The position numbers and the translations under genes were made by a program. Source: Gracilimonas sp017641085 (GTDB lineage: Bacteria > Bacteroidota > Rhodothermia > Balneolales > Balneolaceae). Taken from it: 64,000 nucleotides of DNA. The stretch is taken from assembly GCF_046115515.1 (NCBI RefSeq), contig NZ_CP175953.1; one strand, 5' to 3'. The notes beneath the pieces are model-generated. The model had not been told where the DNA came from, ran no database searches, and saw nothing but the letters and a program-made list of their open reading frames with translations. Positions 16,856 to 23,606 of the stretch are shown here, in pieces (positions within the stretch are counted from its first letter, which is position 1; every line of letters starts with the position of its first letter).

Positions 16856-18475
16856 TTAAAGCCTTTGATCAAACTCAGGGCTTGCAACCATTCTATGGAA
16901 ATTAGGATTGGCCATCAGTCGGCTGAAATTAGGGCTTGCCATCAGCTGGTTGAAATTTGGACTGGCCATCAATCTGCTGAAATCCGGGCTTGCCATTAGT
17001 TGGTTAAAACTTGGACTGGCCATAAGCATGCTGAAATTCGGACTGGCCAGTAGCTGATTGAATTCAGGGCTTGCAGCAAGTCGGCTGAAGTCAGGACTTG
17101 CCATTAACTGGCTGAAGTTCGGGCTTGCCATCAGTCGGCTAAAATCCGGACTGGCCATCAATCTGCTGAAGTTCGGGCTCGCCATTAACCGGCTGAAGTT
17201 CGGACTTGCGATAAGTCGGCTGAAATTCGGGCTGGCCATTAGGCGGCTGAATTCCGGACTGGCAACCAGACGGCTGAAATCAGGACTGGCGATAAGCCTG
17301 CTAAAGCCCGGGCTGGACATGAGATTGTTAAATCCAGGACTTGCAACCAATCTGTTAAAATCAGGATTCGCCATTAACTCACTGAAAGTCGGGTTCGACA
17401 TCAGGTTGCTGAAATCAGGACTTTCCATCAAACGGTTAAATTCCGGGCTTGCTGCAAGCTCATTGAAATTGGGAGCAGCGGTTAATCTGTTAAAATCAGG
17501 GTTTGCCATTAAGCGGCTAAAATTAGGACTGGCCACCAAACGACTGAAATCAGGCGATGCTAAAAGCCGACTAAAGTCAGGGCTGGCCATTAACGAGTTG
17601 AAAGAAGGATTAGATGATAGTCTGTTGAAGTCAGGGCTGGCAGTAAGCAGCTTAAACTCCGGTGATGACATTAACCCATTAAACTCGGGGCTAGCAGCCA
17701 GTTTGCTGAAATCCGGGCTGGCAATCAGTTCATTAAAGTTTGGGCTGGCCAATAACTGATTGAAGTTAGGACTTGCCATCAGTTGGCTAAAGGAGGCATC
17801 TGACATGAGCTGAGAAAAATCAGGACTTGCTATCAGTTGATTGAATTCCGGACTTGCAAAAAGCTGGTTAAAGTCAGGACTGGCCATTAGCTGGACAAAA
17901 GCTTCATTTTGAGAGAGCTTCTTTAGTTCACCCGATTCTACCAAGTCGATAAAAACATCGCTTTGTAAAACCTGCTGAAATTCTTCGTCATCCAGAGAAA
18001 TATCTGCATGCGTCATTTGTGTTCCACGATACCTTTCGGCACGTTCAACCGGATCTCCTCCTATTGTCCCGCTTACATCACTTTGATTTGGTTGTGGCAT
18101 TCCGGTAATAAAAACCACCAAAAGAGCAACGGCAGCTCCTACAAGCGCAGAGGCTATATTTTGACCCGAAAATAGTTTGTTTGATTCAGACATAGTGTCC
18201 CCATTATTATGTTTATGATTGATGTTAGAATTAGATTGTACCCCGTAAACCCATGATTCATTTACTATTTCTTGTTGTACCCGGGCTGAGATGGACTCAG
18301 AAGGATCGATTTCCGATCCAAGTTTTTTAATGTTTTTTGAAATTTTAAATAGATCGTCATAAAGAGCTTTTGCTTCCTGGTCTTCTTCCAGTATTTTTTT
18401 CACTTTCAGGCTTTGTTCTGCCGAGTTTTCCCCGTCAATTTCAGCCTGAATTAAGTATATAAGCTCCTGTTCCAT
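16856..18475 (-). CDS. Membrane anti-sigma-like protein with 38 nonapeptide repeats
   Basis: This is a 539-residue protein encoded directly after an ECF sigma gene (104-bp gap). Residues 1-75 are a helical, charged, cysteine-free cytoplasmic region like that of zinc-free anti-sigma factors. One membrane helix follows at about 108-126 (ASALVGAAVALLVVFI). A linker with degenerate repeats runs to 197. Residues 198-539 are 38 uninterrupted copies of a nonapeptide with consensus A-S-P-(D/E/N)-F-(S/N)-(R/Q)-L-M. The repeats reach the very C-terminus. Topology suggests that they project into the periplasm. Pro at position 3 and Phe/Leu at 5 and 8 are nearly invariant, so a short-turn solenoid is plausible (inference). 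I do not recognise this repeat from any named family. The anti-sigma role rests on gene order and topology. Confidence 0.7.
   Translation of the reverse strand: MEQELIYLIQAEIDGENSAEQSLKVKKILEEDQEAKALYDDLFKISKNIKKLGSEIDPSESISARVQQEIVNESWVYGVQSNSNINHKHNNGDTMSESNKLFSGQNIASALVGAAVALLVVFITGMPQPNQSDVSGTIGGDPVERAERYRGTQMTHADISLDDEEFQQVLQSDVFIDLVESGELKKLSQNEAFVQLMASPDFNQLFASPEFNQLIASPDFSQLMSDASFSQLMASPNFNQLLASPNFNELIASPDFSKLAASPEFNGLMSSPEFKLLTASPDFNRLSSNPSFNSLMASPDFSRLLASPDFSRLVASPNFSRLMANPDFNRLTAAPNFNELAASPEFNRLMESPDFSNLMSNPTFSELMANPDFNRLVASPGFNNLMSSPGFSRLIASPDFSRLVASPEFSRLMASPNFSRLIASPNFSRLMASPNFSRLMASPDFSRLMASPNFSQLMASPDFSRLAASPEFNQLLASPNFSMLMASPSFNQLMASPDFSRLMASPNFNQLMASPNFSRLMANPNFHRMVASPEFDQRL
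16859..17884 (-). repeat. 38 x 27-bp coding tandem repeat
   Basis: This is a contiguous array of 38 units of 27 bp (1,026 bp), each encoding one nonapeptide. Protein-level conservation is strong while codons differ between units. That points to selection on the amino-acid pattern instead of very recent slippage. Several units in the C-terminal third (for example the run of RLM/RLI units 22-28) are more alike and may be the youngest. Confidence 0.95.
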
Positions 18476-18579
18476 CTAATTTCTACTGTCGAATTGGTAT
18501 TGTTTACTTTAAGTACACCACAAATTGGAAAAAGTTGGTAAGTTTTTGTATCCCGATAAAAAATTGATATAAAAAGTAG

Positions 18580-19101
18580 CTAAAGCAGTTTTTCGCGCAA
18601 TTGAATTCTTGCCGTGTATAATCGCGATTTTACTGTTTTGGGTTCTATGTCCAAAATACCCGCAATTTCTTTATAGCTTAGTTCTTCGAAATGTCTTAAT
18701 TGGATTACAACCCGATAATCTGTAGGCAGCTCACCAATACATTTCGCCAGAATTCTGTTTTCTTCTTTTTTTAATAATTTCAAATAGGGATTTTCCCCGC
18801 TGCTATGATACAGTGACAGGCTGGAATGTGTTTTTTTGTTTCTTAGGTGATTAAGAGACTCATTTACCATTATTCGATACAGCCAGCTGTAAAATTTAAA
18901 ATCAGGGTTGTAGGTATGCAGCTTTTTCCAGCACTTCAGAAATCCAGTTTGGGTTATATCTTTGGCTGTATCTGAGTTTTTAACAATACCCCATGCTGTT
19001 CTGTACATCTGGCGCTCATAACGCTTTACCAAAAGGTCAAAAGCACTATTGTCCCCATTCAGACAACGTTTGATAAGATCATAGTCACCTACATCAGCCA
19101 T
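18580..19101 (-). CDS. ECF-type RNA polymerase sigma factor
   Basis: This is a 173-residue sigma-70 family protein with only regions 2 and 4. Region 2 (about 20-95) includes YERQMYRTAWGIVKN and the DITQTGFLKCWKKL/WLYRIMVN segments. Region 4 (about 120-172) contains LPTDYRVVIQLRHFEELSYKEIAGIL and KSRLYTARIQLREKL, a standard helix-turn-helix. The ATG at 19101 is the only good start. It directly precedes the repeat-bearing anti-sigma gene, which is the usual sigma/anti-sigma order. The target promoters are unknown. Confidence 0.93.
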   Translation of the reverse strand: MADVGDYDLIKRCLNGDNSAFDLLVKRYERQMYRTAWGIVKNSDTAKDITQTGFLKCWKKLHTYNPDFKFYSWLYRIMVNESLNHLRNKKTHSSLSLYHSSGENPYLKLLKKEENRILAKCIGELPTDYRVVIQLRHFEELSYKEIAGILDIEPKTVKSRLYTARIQLREKLL

Positions 19102-19151
19102 AACATGTATTAGTTAGGAAAATGCTTTCAGTCGTTGAAAGCTGTAATAAA

Positions 19152-19168
19152 GGCCTGCTTTACAGGCC
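19152..19168 (-). terminator. Weak hairpin between STAS and sigma genes
   Basis: GGCCTG-CTTTA-CAGGCC is a perfect 6-bp stem 10 bp after the STAS stop. On the minus strand it is followed by TTTATTAC, a poor T-tract. It could terminate or attenuate read-through from the RsbW/STAS pair into the sigma gene. Confidence 0.4.
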
Positions 19169-19177
19169 GCGCCTTAC

Positions 19178-19465
19178 CTAATCGATTAAATCGAATACCT
19201 GATCAAGGCGGGTAAATTTGAAAATATCTTTAATATGGCTGTTCAGGTTTTTTAACCTGAGCGAGTGCCCGTTTTCATTCAGCCTGTGGTTTGTTTTTAC
19301 CAACACCCCTAACCCCATGCTTGAAATGTATTTTAATTCCCCCATATCTATGGTCAAAGTCTCTTCATGCTCAGAAAGCTTATCAGAAGCAATGCTTTCC
19401 TGACTTGCACTAAACTCACCAATAAACTTTAACTCGTTTTCACTTACTTCTTCAATCTTCAGCAT
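19178..19465 (-). CDS. STAS-domain anti-anti-sigma factor (RsbV/SpoIIAA type)
   Basis: This is a 95-residue single-domain protein. The STAS fold is seen in TLTIDMGELKYISSMGLGVLV, where Ser48/Ser49 occupy the site that the partner kinase phosphorylates in RsbV and SpoIIAA. A conserved RLKNLNSHIKDIFKFTRLDQVF segment forms the last helix. In the classical partner switch the unphosphorylated form binds the anti-sigma kinase and frees a sigma factor. The gene lies 9 bp behind the RsbW-like kinase gene. Which sigma factor it controls here is not shown; the neighbour is an ECF factor, not a SigB type. Confidence 0.88.
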   Translation of the reverse strand: MLKIEEVSENELKFIGEFSASQESIASDKLSEHEETLTIDMGELKYISSMGLGVLVKTNHRLNENGHSLRLKNLNSHIKDIFKFTRLDQVFDLID

Positions 19466-19474
19466 GTAAAAACC

Positions 19475-19879
19475 CTAAATCAATTTTGTGATTGTAATGG
19501 TTGATATCCCGTTCCGATGAACAAACTTGATATCATCCATAATTTCTTTAACCAGGTGAATACCCAATCCCCCGGACTTTTTTTTCCTGAAATATTCCTC
19601 AAAGTCAACGCCTTTCGCTTGAGTTATATCAAATGGCTTTTCTTCAAAATCACTCAGGCTTAATATAATCTTACGATTCTTTTTTTCAACTATTAGTTTA
19701 ATATCAAACTCTGCATTCGGGTTATGGCGCACCATGTTCATGAAAATTTCTTCAACAGATAATTCAATCTTTCGTTGATCATTTTCGTCAACTTCATAAC
19801 CAGCCCAGTTTTGTTTAAGGAAATCGAAGATATTATCTAATTCACTCGTATCCCGTTTGAAAGTGCCCATACTTTTCAT
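19475..19879 (-). CDS. RsbW/SpoIIAB-like serine kinase (HATPase)
   Basis: This is a GHKL-fold kinase of about 134 residues. The N box is ELSVEEIFMNMVRHNP (Glu and Asn for magnesium/ATP), the G1 region is LSDFEEKPFD, and the G2 box is SGGLGIHLVKEIMD, all as in anti-sigma kinases. The G1 box lacks the usual glycine (DFEEKPFD where DxGxPFD is typical). The open frame extends to a TTG at 19894; I prefer the ATG at 19879, with another ATG at 19870 possible. It is the first gene of the four-gene regulatory run and is paired with the STAS gene. Confidence 0.85.
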   Translation of the reverse strand: MKSMGTFKRDTSELDNIFDFLKQNWAGYEVDENDQRKIELSVEEIFMNMVRHNPNAEFDIKLIVEKKNRKIILSLSDFEEKPFDITQAKGVDFEEYFRKKKSGGLGIHLVKEIMDDIKFVHRNGISTITITKLI

Positions 19880-19894
19880 AAGCAGAGATGTCAA

Positions 19895-20221
19895 AATTAT
19901 ACCACCCGGAAAACCTTAATATGAGAGTGTATATATAAAATTATTGCATAAAATGTACTCTAAATAATACATTGAGGTGTTAATGAGGGCTTGTAACTTG
20001 TTTGCCTTGTAAACAGAGCTCTTGCCCGGGTTCTGAACTATGATTTACAGGATTAACGGATCCGCTGAATAGTATTTACTCTGAAGTTTTGATAAGTGCC
20101 CGCACTGATGCTCTGCGTAGGAGCGGATGGTTTTTCGTAAAAAATATTTCTACTTGCAGAACTGTTTCAATTTTCCAGATGTTAGCTAACCAAACAACAT
20201 GAAATTTTTAGGTACAGAACA
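19895..20221. other. 327-bp intergenic region between divergent units
   Basis: This AT-rich gap separates the RsbW-like gene (minus) from the queD-like gene (plus). It holds the second copy of the intergenic repeat (20027-20128), a 10-bp perfect palindrome GTTAGCTAAC at 20181-20190, and an 8-codon open frame at 20199-20225 whose TGA overlaps the TTG start of the next gene. I see no RNA gene here. Confidence 0.6.
20027..20128. repeat. Intergenic repeat, copy 2
   Basis: It shares with 12612-12690 the ordered blocks GGGTTCTGAAC, GATTTACAGGAT and CTGATGCTCTGCGTAGGAGCGGAT, with about 20 extra bases in the middle. A weaker relative of the GATT..AGGATT part occurs near 8970-9000. Confidence 0.55.
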
Positions 20222-20653
20222 TTGACGTTTGTAACACGCAGAGCCCATTTTAATGCCGCTCACCGGCTTCATAATCCCGACAAGAGTGAGGAATGGAATC
20301 GGGAAACTTTTGGTAAGTGTAACCTTCCAAACTGGCATGGCCATAACTATATAATTGAGGTTACCGTAACCGGTGAGCCTGATCCGGAGACGGGGTACAC
20401 CATTGATCTTGGTAAATTAAAATCCATTATAAAAGAGAAGGTTCTGGATCCCTGCGATCATAAAAACCTGAACCTGGATGTGGATTTTTTGCAGGGAATC
20501 ATTCCCACAACAGAAAATCTGGTTCGTGCTTTTTTCGACGAATTGCGCCCCGATGTAGAAGCCGCCTGTTCCAAAGACGGAAAGTTGTACAAGGTTAAGC
20601 TGTACGAAACCGAACGAAATATTGCCGAATATTGTCCGTACAGAGGACTATAA
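20222..20653 (+). CDS. queD: 6-carboxy/6-pyruvoyl-tetrahydropterin synthase family protein
   Basis: This is a 143-residue T-fold protein that acts on dihydroneopterin triphosphate, giving 6-carboxytetrahydropterin for queuosine/deazapurine synthesis or pyruvoyl-tetrahydropterin. The zinc histidines are visible in AHFNAAHRL and NWHGHNY, and the catalytic cysteine in FGKCNLPNWHGHNY. The Cys-to-HGH spacing is that of the animal PTPS motif, longer than the CxxxHGH of E. coli QueD. The start is TTG at 20222, since no ATG gives the conserved N-terminal strand. folE2 follows 29 bp later and would supply the substrate. Whether the product feeds queuosine or a pterin is open. Confidence 0.82.
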   Translation: MTFVTRRAHFNAAHRLHNPDKSEEWNRETFGKCNLPNWHGHNYIIEVTVTGEPDPETGYTIDLGKLKSIIKEKVLDPCDHKNLNLDVDFLQGIIPTTENLVRAFFDELRPDVEAACSKDGKLYKVKLYETERNIAEYCPYRGL

Positions 20654-20682
20654 CAGACTATTCATCATTAGCAGTTAGAGAT

Positions 20683-21582
20683 ATGATTAAGAATGAAATA
20701 CAACGATTTTATGACCCTACCTTCACGGTAACGGACGAATACAAAGAATCCCTGCCCGATTTACAAAACGGTCCGGCTTCTTTAATTGAAGGGGCAAATG
20801 TCCCAATACAGCAGGTGGGGATTTCCAATTTCAAGCTTCCGCTTAAATTCAGAAGAAGAGAGGGCGAACCTATAACGCTTGAGGCTTCTGTAGATGGTTA
20901 CGTAAGTCTTGAAATGGATAAGAAAGGGATTAACATGAGTCGGATCATGCGCACCTTTTATAAGTTTCAGGATAAGGTTTTTCATCTCGACCGACTTGAA
21001 GAAATTTTACGGGCATACAAAGATGATTTAGAAAGCCAGGAATCATTTTTGAGAGTCAGCTTCAACTATCCGCTGCTCAAAGACAGTCTGCGTTCCGACA
21101 TGAAAGGGTACCAGTACTACAAGGTTTCCTTTGAGGGACGGCTGGACAACTACAATCAGTTTCAGAAATACATGCACCTCGATTTTGAGTACAGCAGTGC
21201 ATGCCCGTGCTCGTACGAGTTGTCTGAACATGCTCGTGAAACCCGTGAAGTAGCTGCCATACCTCACAGCCAGCGAAGTGTGGCTAATGTGACGGTAGCG
21301 CTGAAGGATGAGTTTTTCGTAGAGGATTTGGTCAATATCTGTCGCACAGCCCTGCAAACCGAAACACAGGTTATGGTGAAAAGGGAAGACGAACAAGCGT
21401 TTGCAGAACTGAACGGAGCTTATCAAAAGTTCGTGGAAGATGCAGCTCGTTTGCTTTACGATGAATTGGACAGCTACAACAGTATCCGTGATTTTGTAGT
21501 CCGTTGCGTACACATGGAAAGCTTGCACAGCCATGATGCGGTGAGCAGAATTTGTAAAGGACTCCCGAATGGTTTGAGATAA
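20683..21582 (+). CDS. folE2: GTP cyclohydrolase FolE2 (GCYH-IB)
   Basis: FolE2 converts GTP to 7,8-dihydroneopterin triphosphate, the first step of folate, pterin and queuosine synthesis, and is the zinc-independent alternative to FolE. The 299-residue protein shows the family's VGISNFKLPLKFRRREGEP segment, the active-site FEYSSACPCSYELSEHA block with CPC, and PHSQRSVANVTV. The frame is open back to a TTG at 20632 inside the preceding gene, but ATG 20683 gives the usual length and removes the overlap. It forms an operon with the queD-like gene and ends at a clear terminator. Confidence 0.92.
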   Translation: MIKNEIQRFYDPTFTVTDEYKESLPDLQNGPASLIEGANVPIQQVGISNFKLPLKFRRREGEPITLEASVDGYVSLEMDKKGINMSRIMRTFYKFQDKVFHLDRLEEILRAYKDDLESQESFLRVSFNYPLLKDSLRSDMKGYQYYKVSFEGRLDNYNQFQKYMHLDFEYSSACPCSYELSEHARETREVAAIPHSQRSVANVTVALKDEFFVEDLVNICRTALQTETQVMVKREDEQAFAELNGAYQKFVEDAARLLYDELDSYNSIRDFVVRCVHMESLHSHDAVSRICKGLPNGLR

Positions 21583-21603
21583 CCGGAGTTGTTTTGTTAA
21601 ACT

Positions 21604-21637
21604 AAGCCTCGTTCCATAAAGAGCGGGGCTTTTTTTG
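21604..21637 (+). terminator. Rho-independent terminator after folE2
   Basis: AAGCCTCG (21604-21611) pairs with CGGGGCTT (21624-21631), with one G.U pair, and is followed by a run of T. It starts 22 bp after the folE2 stop. Confidence 0.85.
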
Positions 21638-21709
21638 TGATTATGAAGTAAGGTTTTCAATGTATAGCCCATCAAATCCCAGGTATCAACTCCAATCAAA
21701 TCAATAACA

Positions 21710-22429
21710 ATGGCAAATCCTGATTTTTCCAGCCTGAAGGCCTTATATATAAACTGCACGTTGAAAAAATCACCCAGAGAAAGTCATACCCGAAAGCTGA
21801 TTGATGTGTCTATGAACATCATGGAGAAAGAGGGGGTGGAAGCTGAATGTATCCGTCTGGTTGATCATGATGTAGCCTATGGTGTGTATCCTGATATGAA
21901 AGAGCAGGGAGCAGAGAAAGATGAATGGCCGGAGCTATGGGAAAAGGTGAAGGCTGCAGATATACTAATCATAGGAACACCGATCTGGCTGGGAGAAAAA
22001 TCATCGGTAGCTACCAAACTTATCGAACGGCTTTATGCTATGAGCGGCAAGCAAAATGACAAAGGGCAGTACCTGTTTTATGGAAAGGCCGGTGGGTGTT
22101 TGGTTACCGGAAATGAAGACGGAATAAAGCATTGTGCGATGGGTGTATTATACGCCCTGCAGCATATCGGGTACAGCATTCCCCCACAGGCGGATGCAGG
22201 CTGGATCGGGGAAGCCGGTCCCGGACCAAGCTATGGAGATAAAAGTGAAGATGGGCCTGTTGGTTTTGATAACGAGTTTACCCAGAAAAATACCACTTTT
22301 ATGACCTATAACCTGCTTCATTTGGCAAAAATGCTCAAGGAACACGGCGGGTATCCCGCTTATGGAAACTCGAGAAAAGAGTGGGATGATGGCACTCGGT
22401 GGAACTTTGAAAACCCGGAATACCGGTAG
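21710..22429 (+). CDS. Flavodoxin-fold NAD(P)H-dependent FMN reductase
   Basis: This is a 239-residue cytoplasmic flavoprotein of the NADPH-dependent FMN reductase/flavodoxin superfamily. The first strand KALYINCTLKKSPRESHTRKL carries the phosphate-binding loop for FMN. ADILIIGTPIWLGEKSSVATKLIER and YGKAGGCLVTGNEDG match the conserved second and third FMN-contact regions. The enzyme may reduce quinones, iron or xenobiotics; the physiological substrate cannot be read from the sequence. It has its own leader after the folE2 terminator and no partner gene. Confidence 0.8.
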   Translation: MANPDFSSLKALYINCTLKKSPRESHTRKLIDVSMNIMEKEGVEAECIRLVDHDVAYGVYPDMKEQGAEKDEWPELWEKVKAADILIIGTPIWLGEKSSVATKLIERLYAMSGKQNDKGQYLFYGKAGGCLVTGNEDGIKHCAMGVLYALQHIGYSIPPQADAGWIGEAGPGPSYGDKSEDGPVGFDNEFTQKNTTFMTYNLLHLAKMLKEHGGYPAYGNSRKEWDDGTRWNFENPEYR

Positions 22430-22538
22430 CTTGACGAACGAATATTGGGTTGTGAAATGATATAGACATCCAGTAAATTAGTCTTGAATTTTCATCAGGC
22501 TGCGACATTTGTGCGCATAGTCTTTAAGGTTTTACCGG

Positions 22539-23180
22539 ATGTTTAATTGGTTTAAAAAGAAATCAGCTTCTTCTTTTACAAATGAGGAATGGGTTGAAGC
22601 GCTGTCTCCGCCGCCGGAAGATGCAGCCATTTCAAAGCTGAGAGCCTACCTGGTGAGGGGATTAAAAGCCTCTCTGTATAAGTACGTTGATAAAAATCTG
22701 GGCGATTTTGTGGAAGACATAGCCCAGGATTCCGTTCTGAAAATTCTCGACAAGCTGGATACCTTTCGCGGAGAGAGTAAATTCACAACCTGGGCCATGA
22801 AAATAGCAGTGAGAGAAGGCTATACCGAGCTCAGGAGGAAACGATACGATGATATTTCCCTGCATGATTACGTGAATCCAAAAGGAGAGAAAGAGCATGC
22901 GGTTGAGATTGAAGAGAAAGAAGCTTTGCCCGATCAAATTGCACACGAGTCGATGGCCGTTGAGAAGGTGATGAAAGTGATGAACGAACAACTCACCGAA
23001 AAACAAAAAACGGTGCTTCAGTATTTAATTATAGATCAAATACCGTTAACGGTTGTGGCTGATAAAATGGATACGAACCGAAATGCGATTTATAAGCTGG
23101 TACATGATGCTCGTTTGAAGTTGAAAAACAGTCTGGAGCTGGAAGGCATTGATCCGGAAAAACTTTTGGAGGAGATGTAA
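22539..23180 (+). CDS. ECF-like sigma-70 factor
   Basis: This is a 213-residue sigma factor. Region 2 is seen in GDFVEDIAQDSVLKILDKLDTFRGESKFTTWAMKIAVREGYTELRRKR (about 65-112, a segment given only as its ends in practice). Region 4 is LTEKQKTVLQYLIIDQIPLTVVADKM followed by the recognition helix RNAIYKLVHDARLKLK (about 150-197). A 45-residue acidic linker lies between, longer than in minimal ECF factors. The start ATG precedes MFNWFKKK. The zinc-type anti-sigma gene follows 47 bp downstream, so this is a second, independent sigma/anti-sigma unit in the window. Confidence 0.88.
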   Translation: MFNWFKKKSASSFTNEEWVEALSPPPEDAAISKLRAYLVRGLKASLYKYVDKNLGDFVEDIAQDSVLKILDKLDTFRGESKFTTWAMKIAVREGYTELRRKRYDDISLHDYVNPKGEKEHAVEIEEKEALPDQIAHESMAVEKVMKVMNEQLTEKQKTVLQYLIIDQIPLTVVADKMDTNRNAIYKLVHDARLKLKNSLELEGIDPEKLLEEM

Positions 23181-23227
23181 GATATGGAAGCGTCAACTCA
23201 TCAGGTTAAGGCAAGAGATATATAAAA

Positions 23228-23470
23228 ATGAAATTGAATAAACAGATCATAAAAATATTAGTAAGCAGCGTAAAGGCTACGCATGAGCATGAGCTGGGAT
23301 GTGGGGAATGCTTTGATGAGATTCACGAGTTTGCCGAGATGGAGCTGTTGGGGAAATCTCCCGCAAAAGCCAAGCCGCTGGTTAAAGAGCACCTGGAGAA
23401 ATGCGGAGAATGCAGAGAAGAGTATAAAGCCCTGTTAAAGGCAATGGAGAACCTGGAAGTGTATCAGTAA
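23228..23470 (+). CDS. Small zinc-binding anti-sigma-like protein
   Basis: This is an 80-residue soluble protein placed directly after an ECF-like sigma gene. The sequence GCGECFDEIHEFAEME, followed by KEHLEKCGECREEYKALL, gives a CxxC plus HxxxCxxC arrangement. That resembles the zinc-binding anti-sigma (ZAS) fold, which occludes the sigma factor and can sense thiol oxidation. There is no membrane segment, so it would act in the cytoplasm. The match to the canonical Hx3Cx2C zinc motif is good, but the function is inferred from context. Confidence 0.7.
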   Translation: MKLNKQIIKILVSSVKATHEHELGCGECFDEIHEFAEMELLGKSPAKAKPLVKEHLEKCGECREEYKALLKAMENLEVYQ

Positions 23471-23606
23471 GAGTGCGATAAAGGATGAACCGGGCATTCT
23501 AAACTTCTAAACAGCTTAGTTTAGGAGAATACATACCGGATATGCACTCGGTTTTGAAAAGTCCTATCTTTAAGGATTAAATATTCATCAAACCATCCTG
23601 TTCCCA

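Noticed and set aside
17058..17759. A 233-codon open frame on the plus strand inside the nonapeptide array
   Set aside because: It is the antisense of the 27-bp repeat, which has no stop in that phase. Its product is a mirror repeat without any start signal, so it is a by-product of the array.
16859..17884. Regular 27-bp periodicity suggestive of a CRISPR array
   Set aside because: Units are contiguous with no spacers, are divergent, and encode a perfect protein repeat in frame with a membrane protein.
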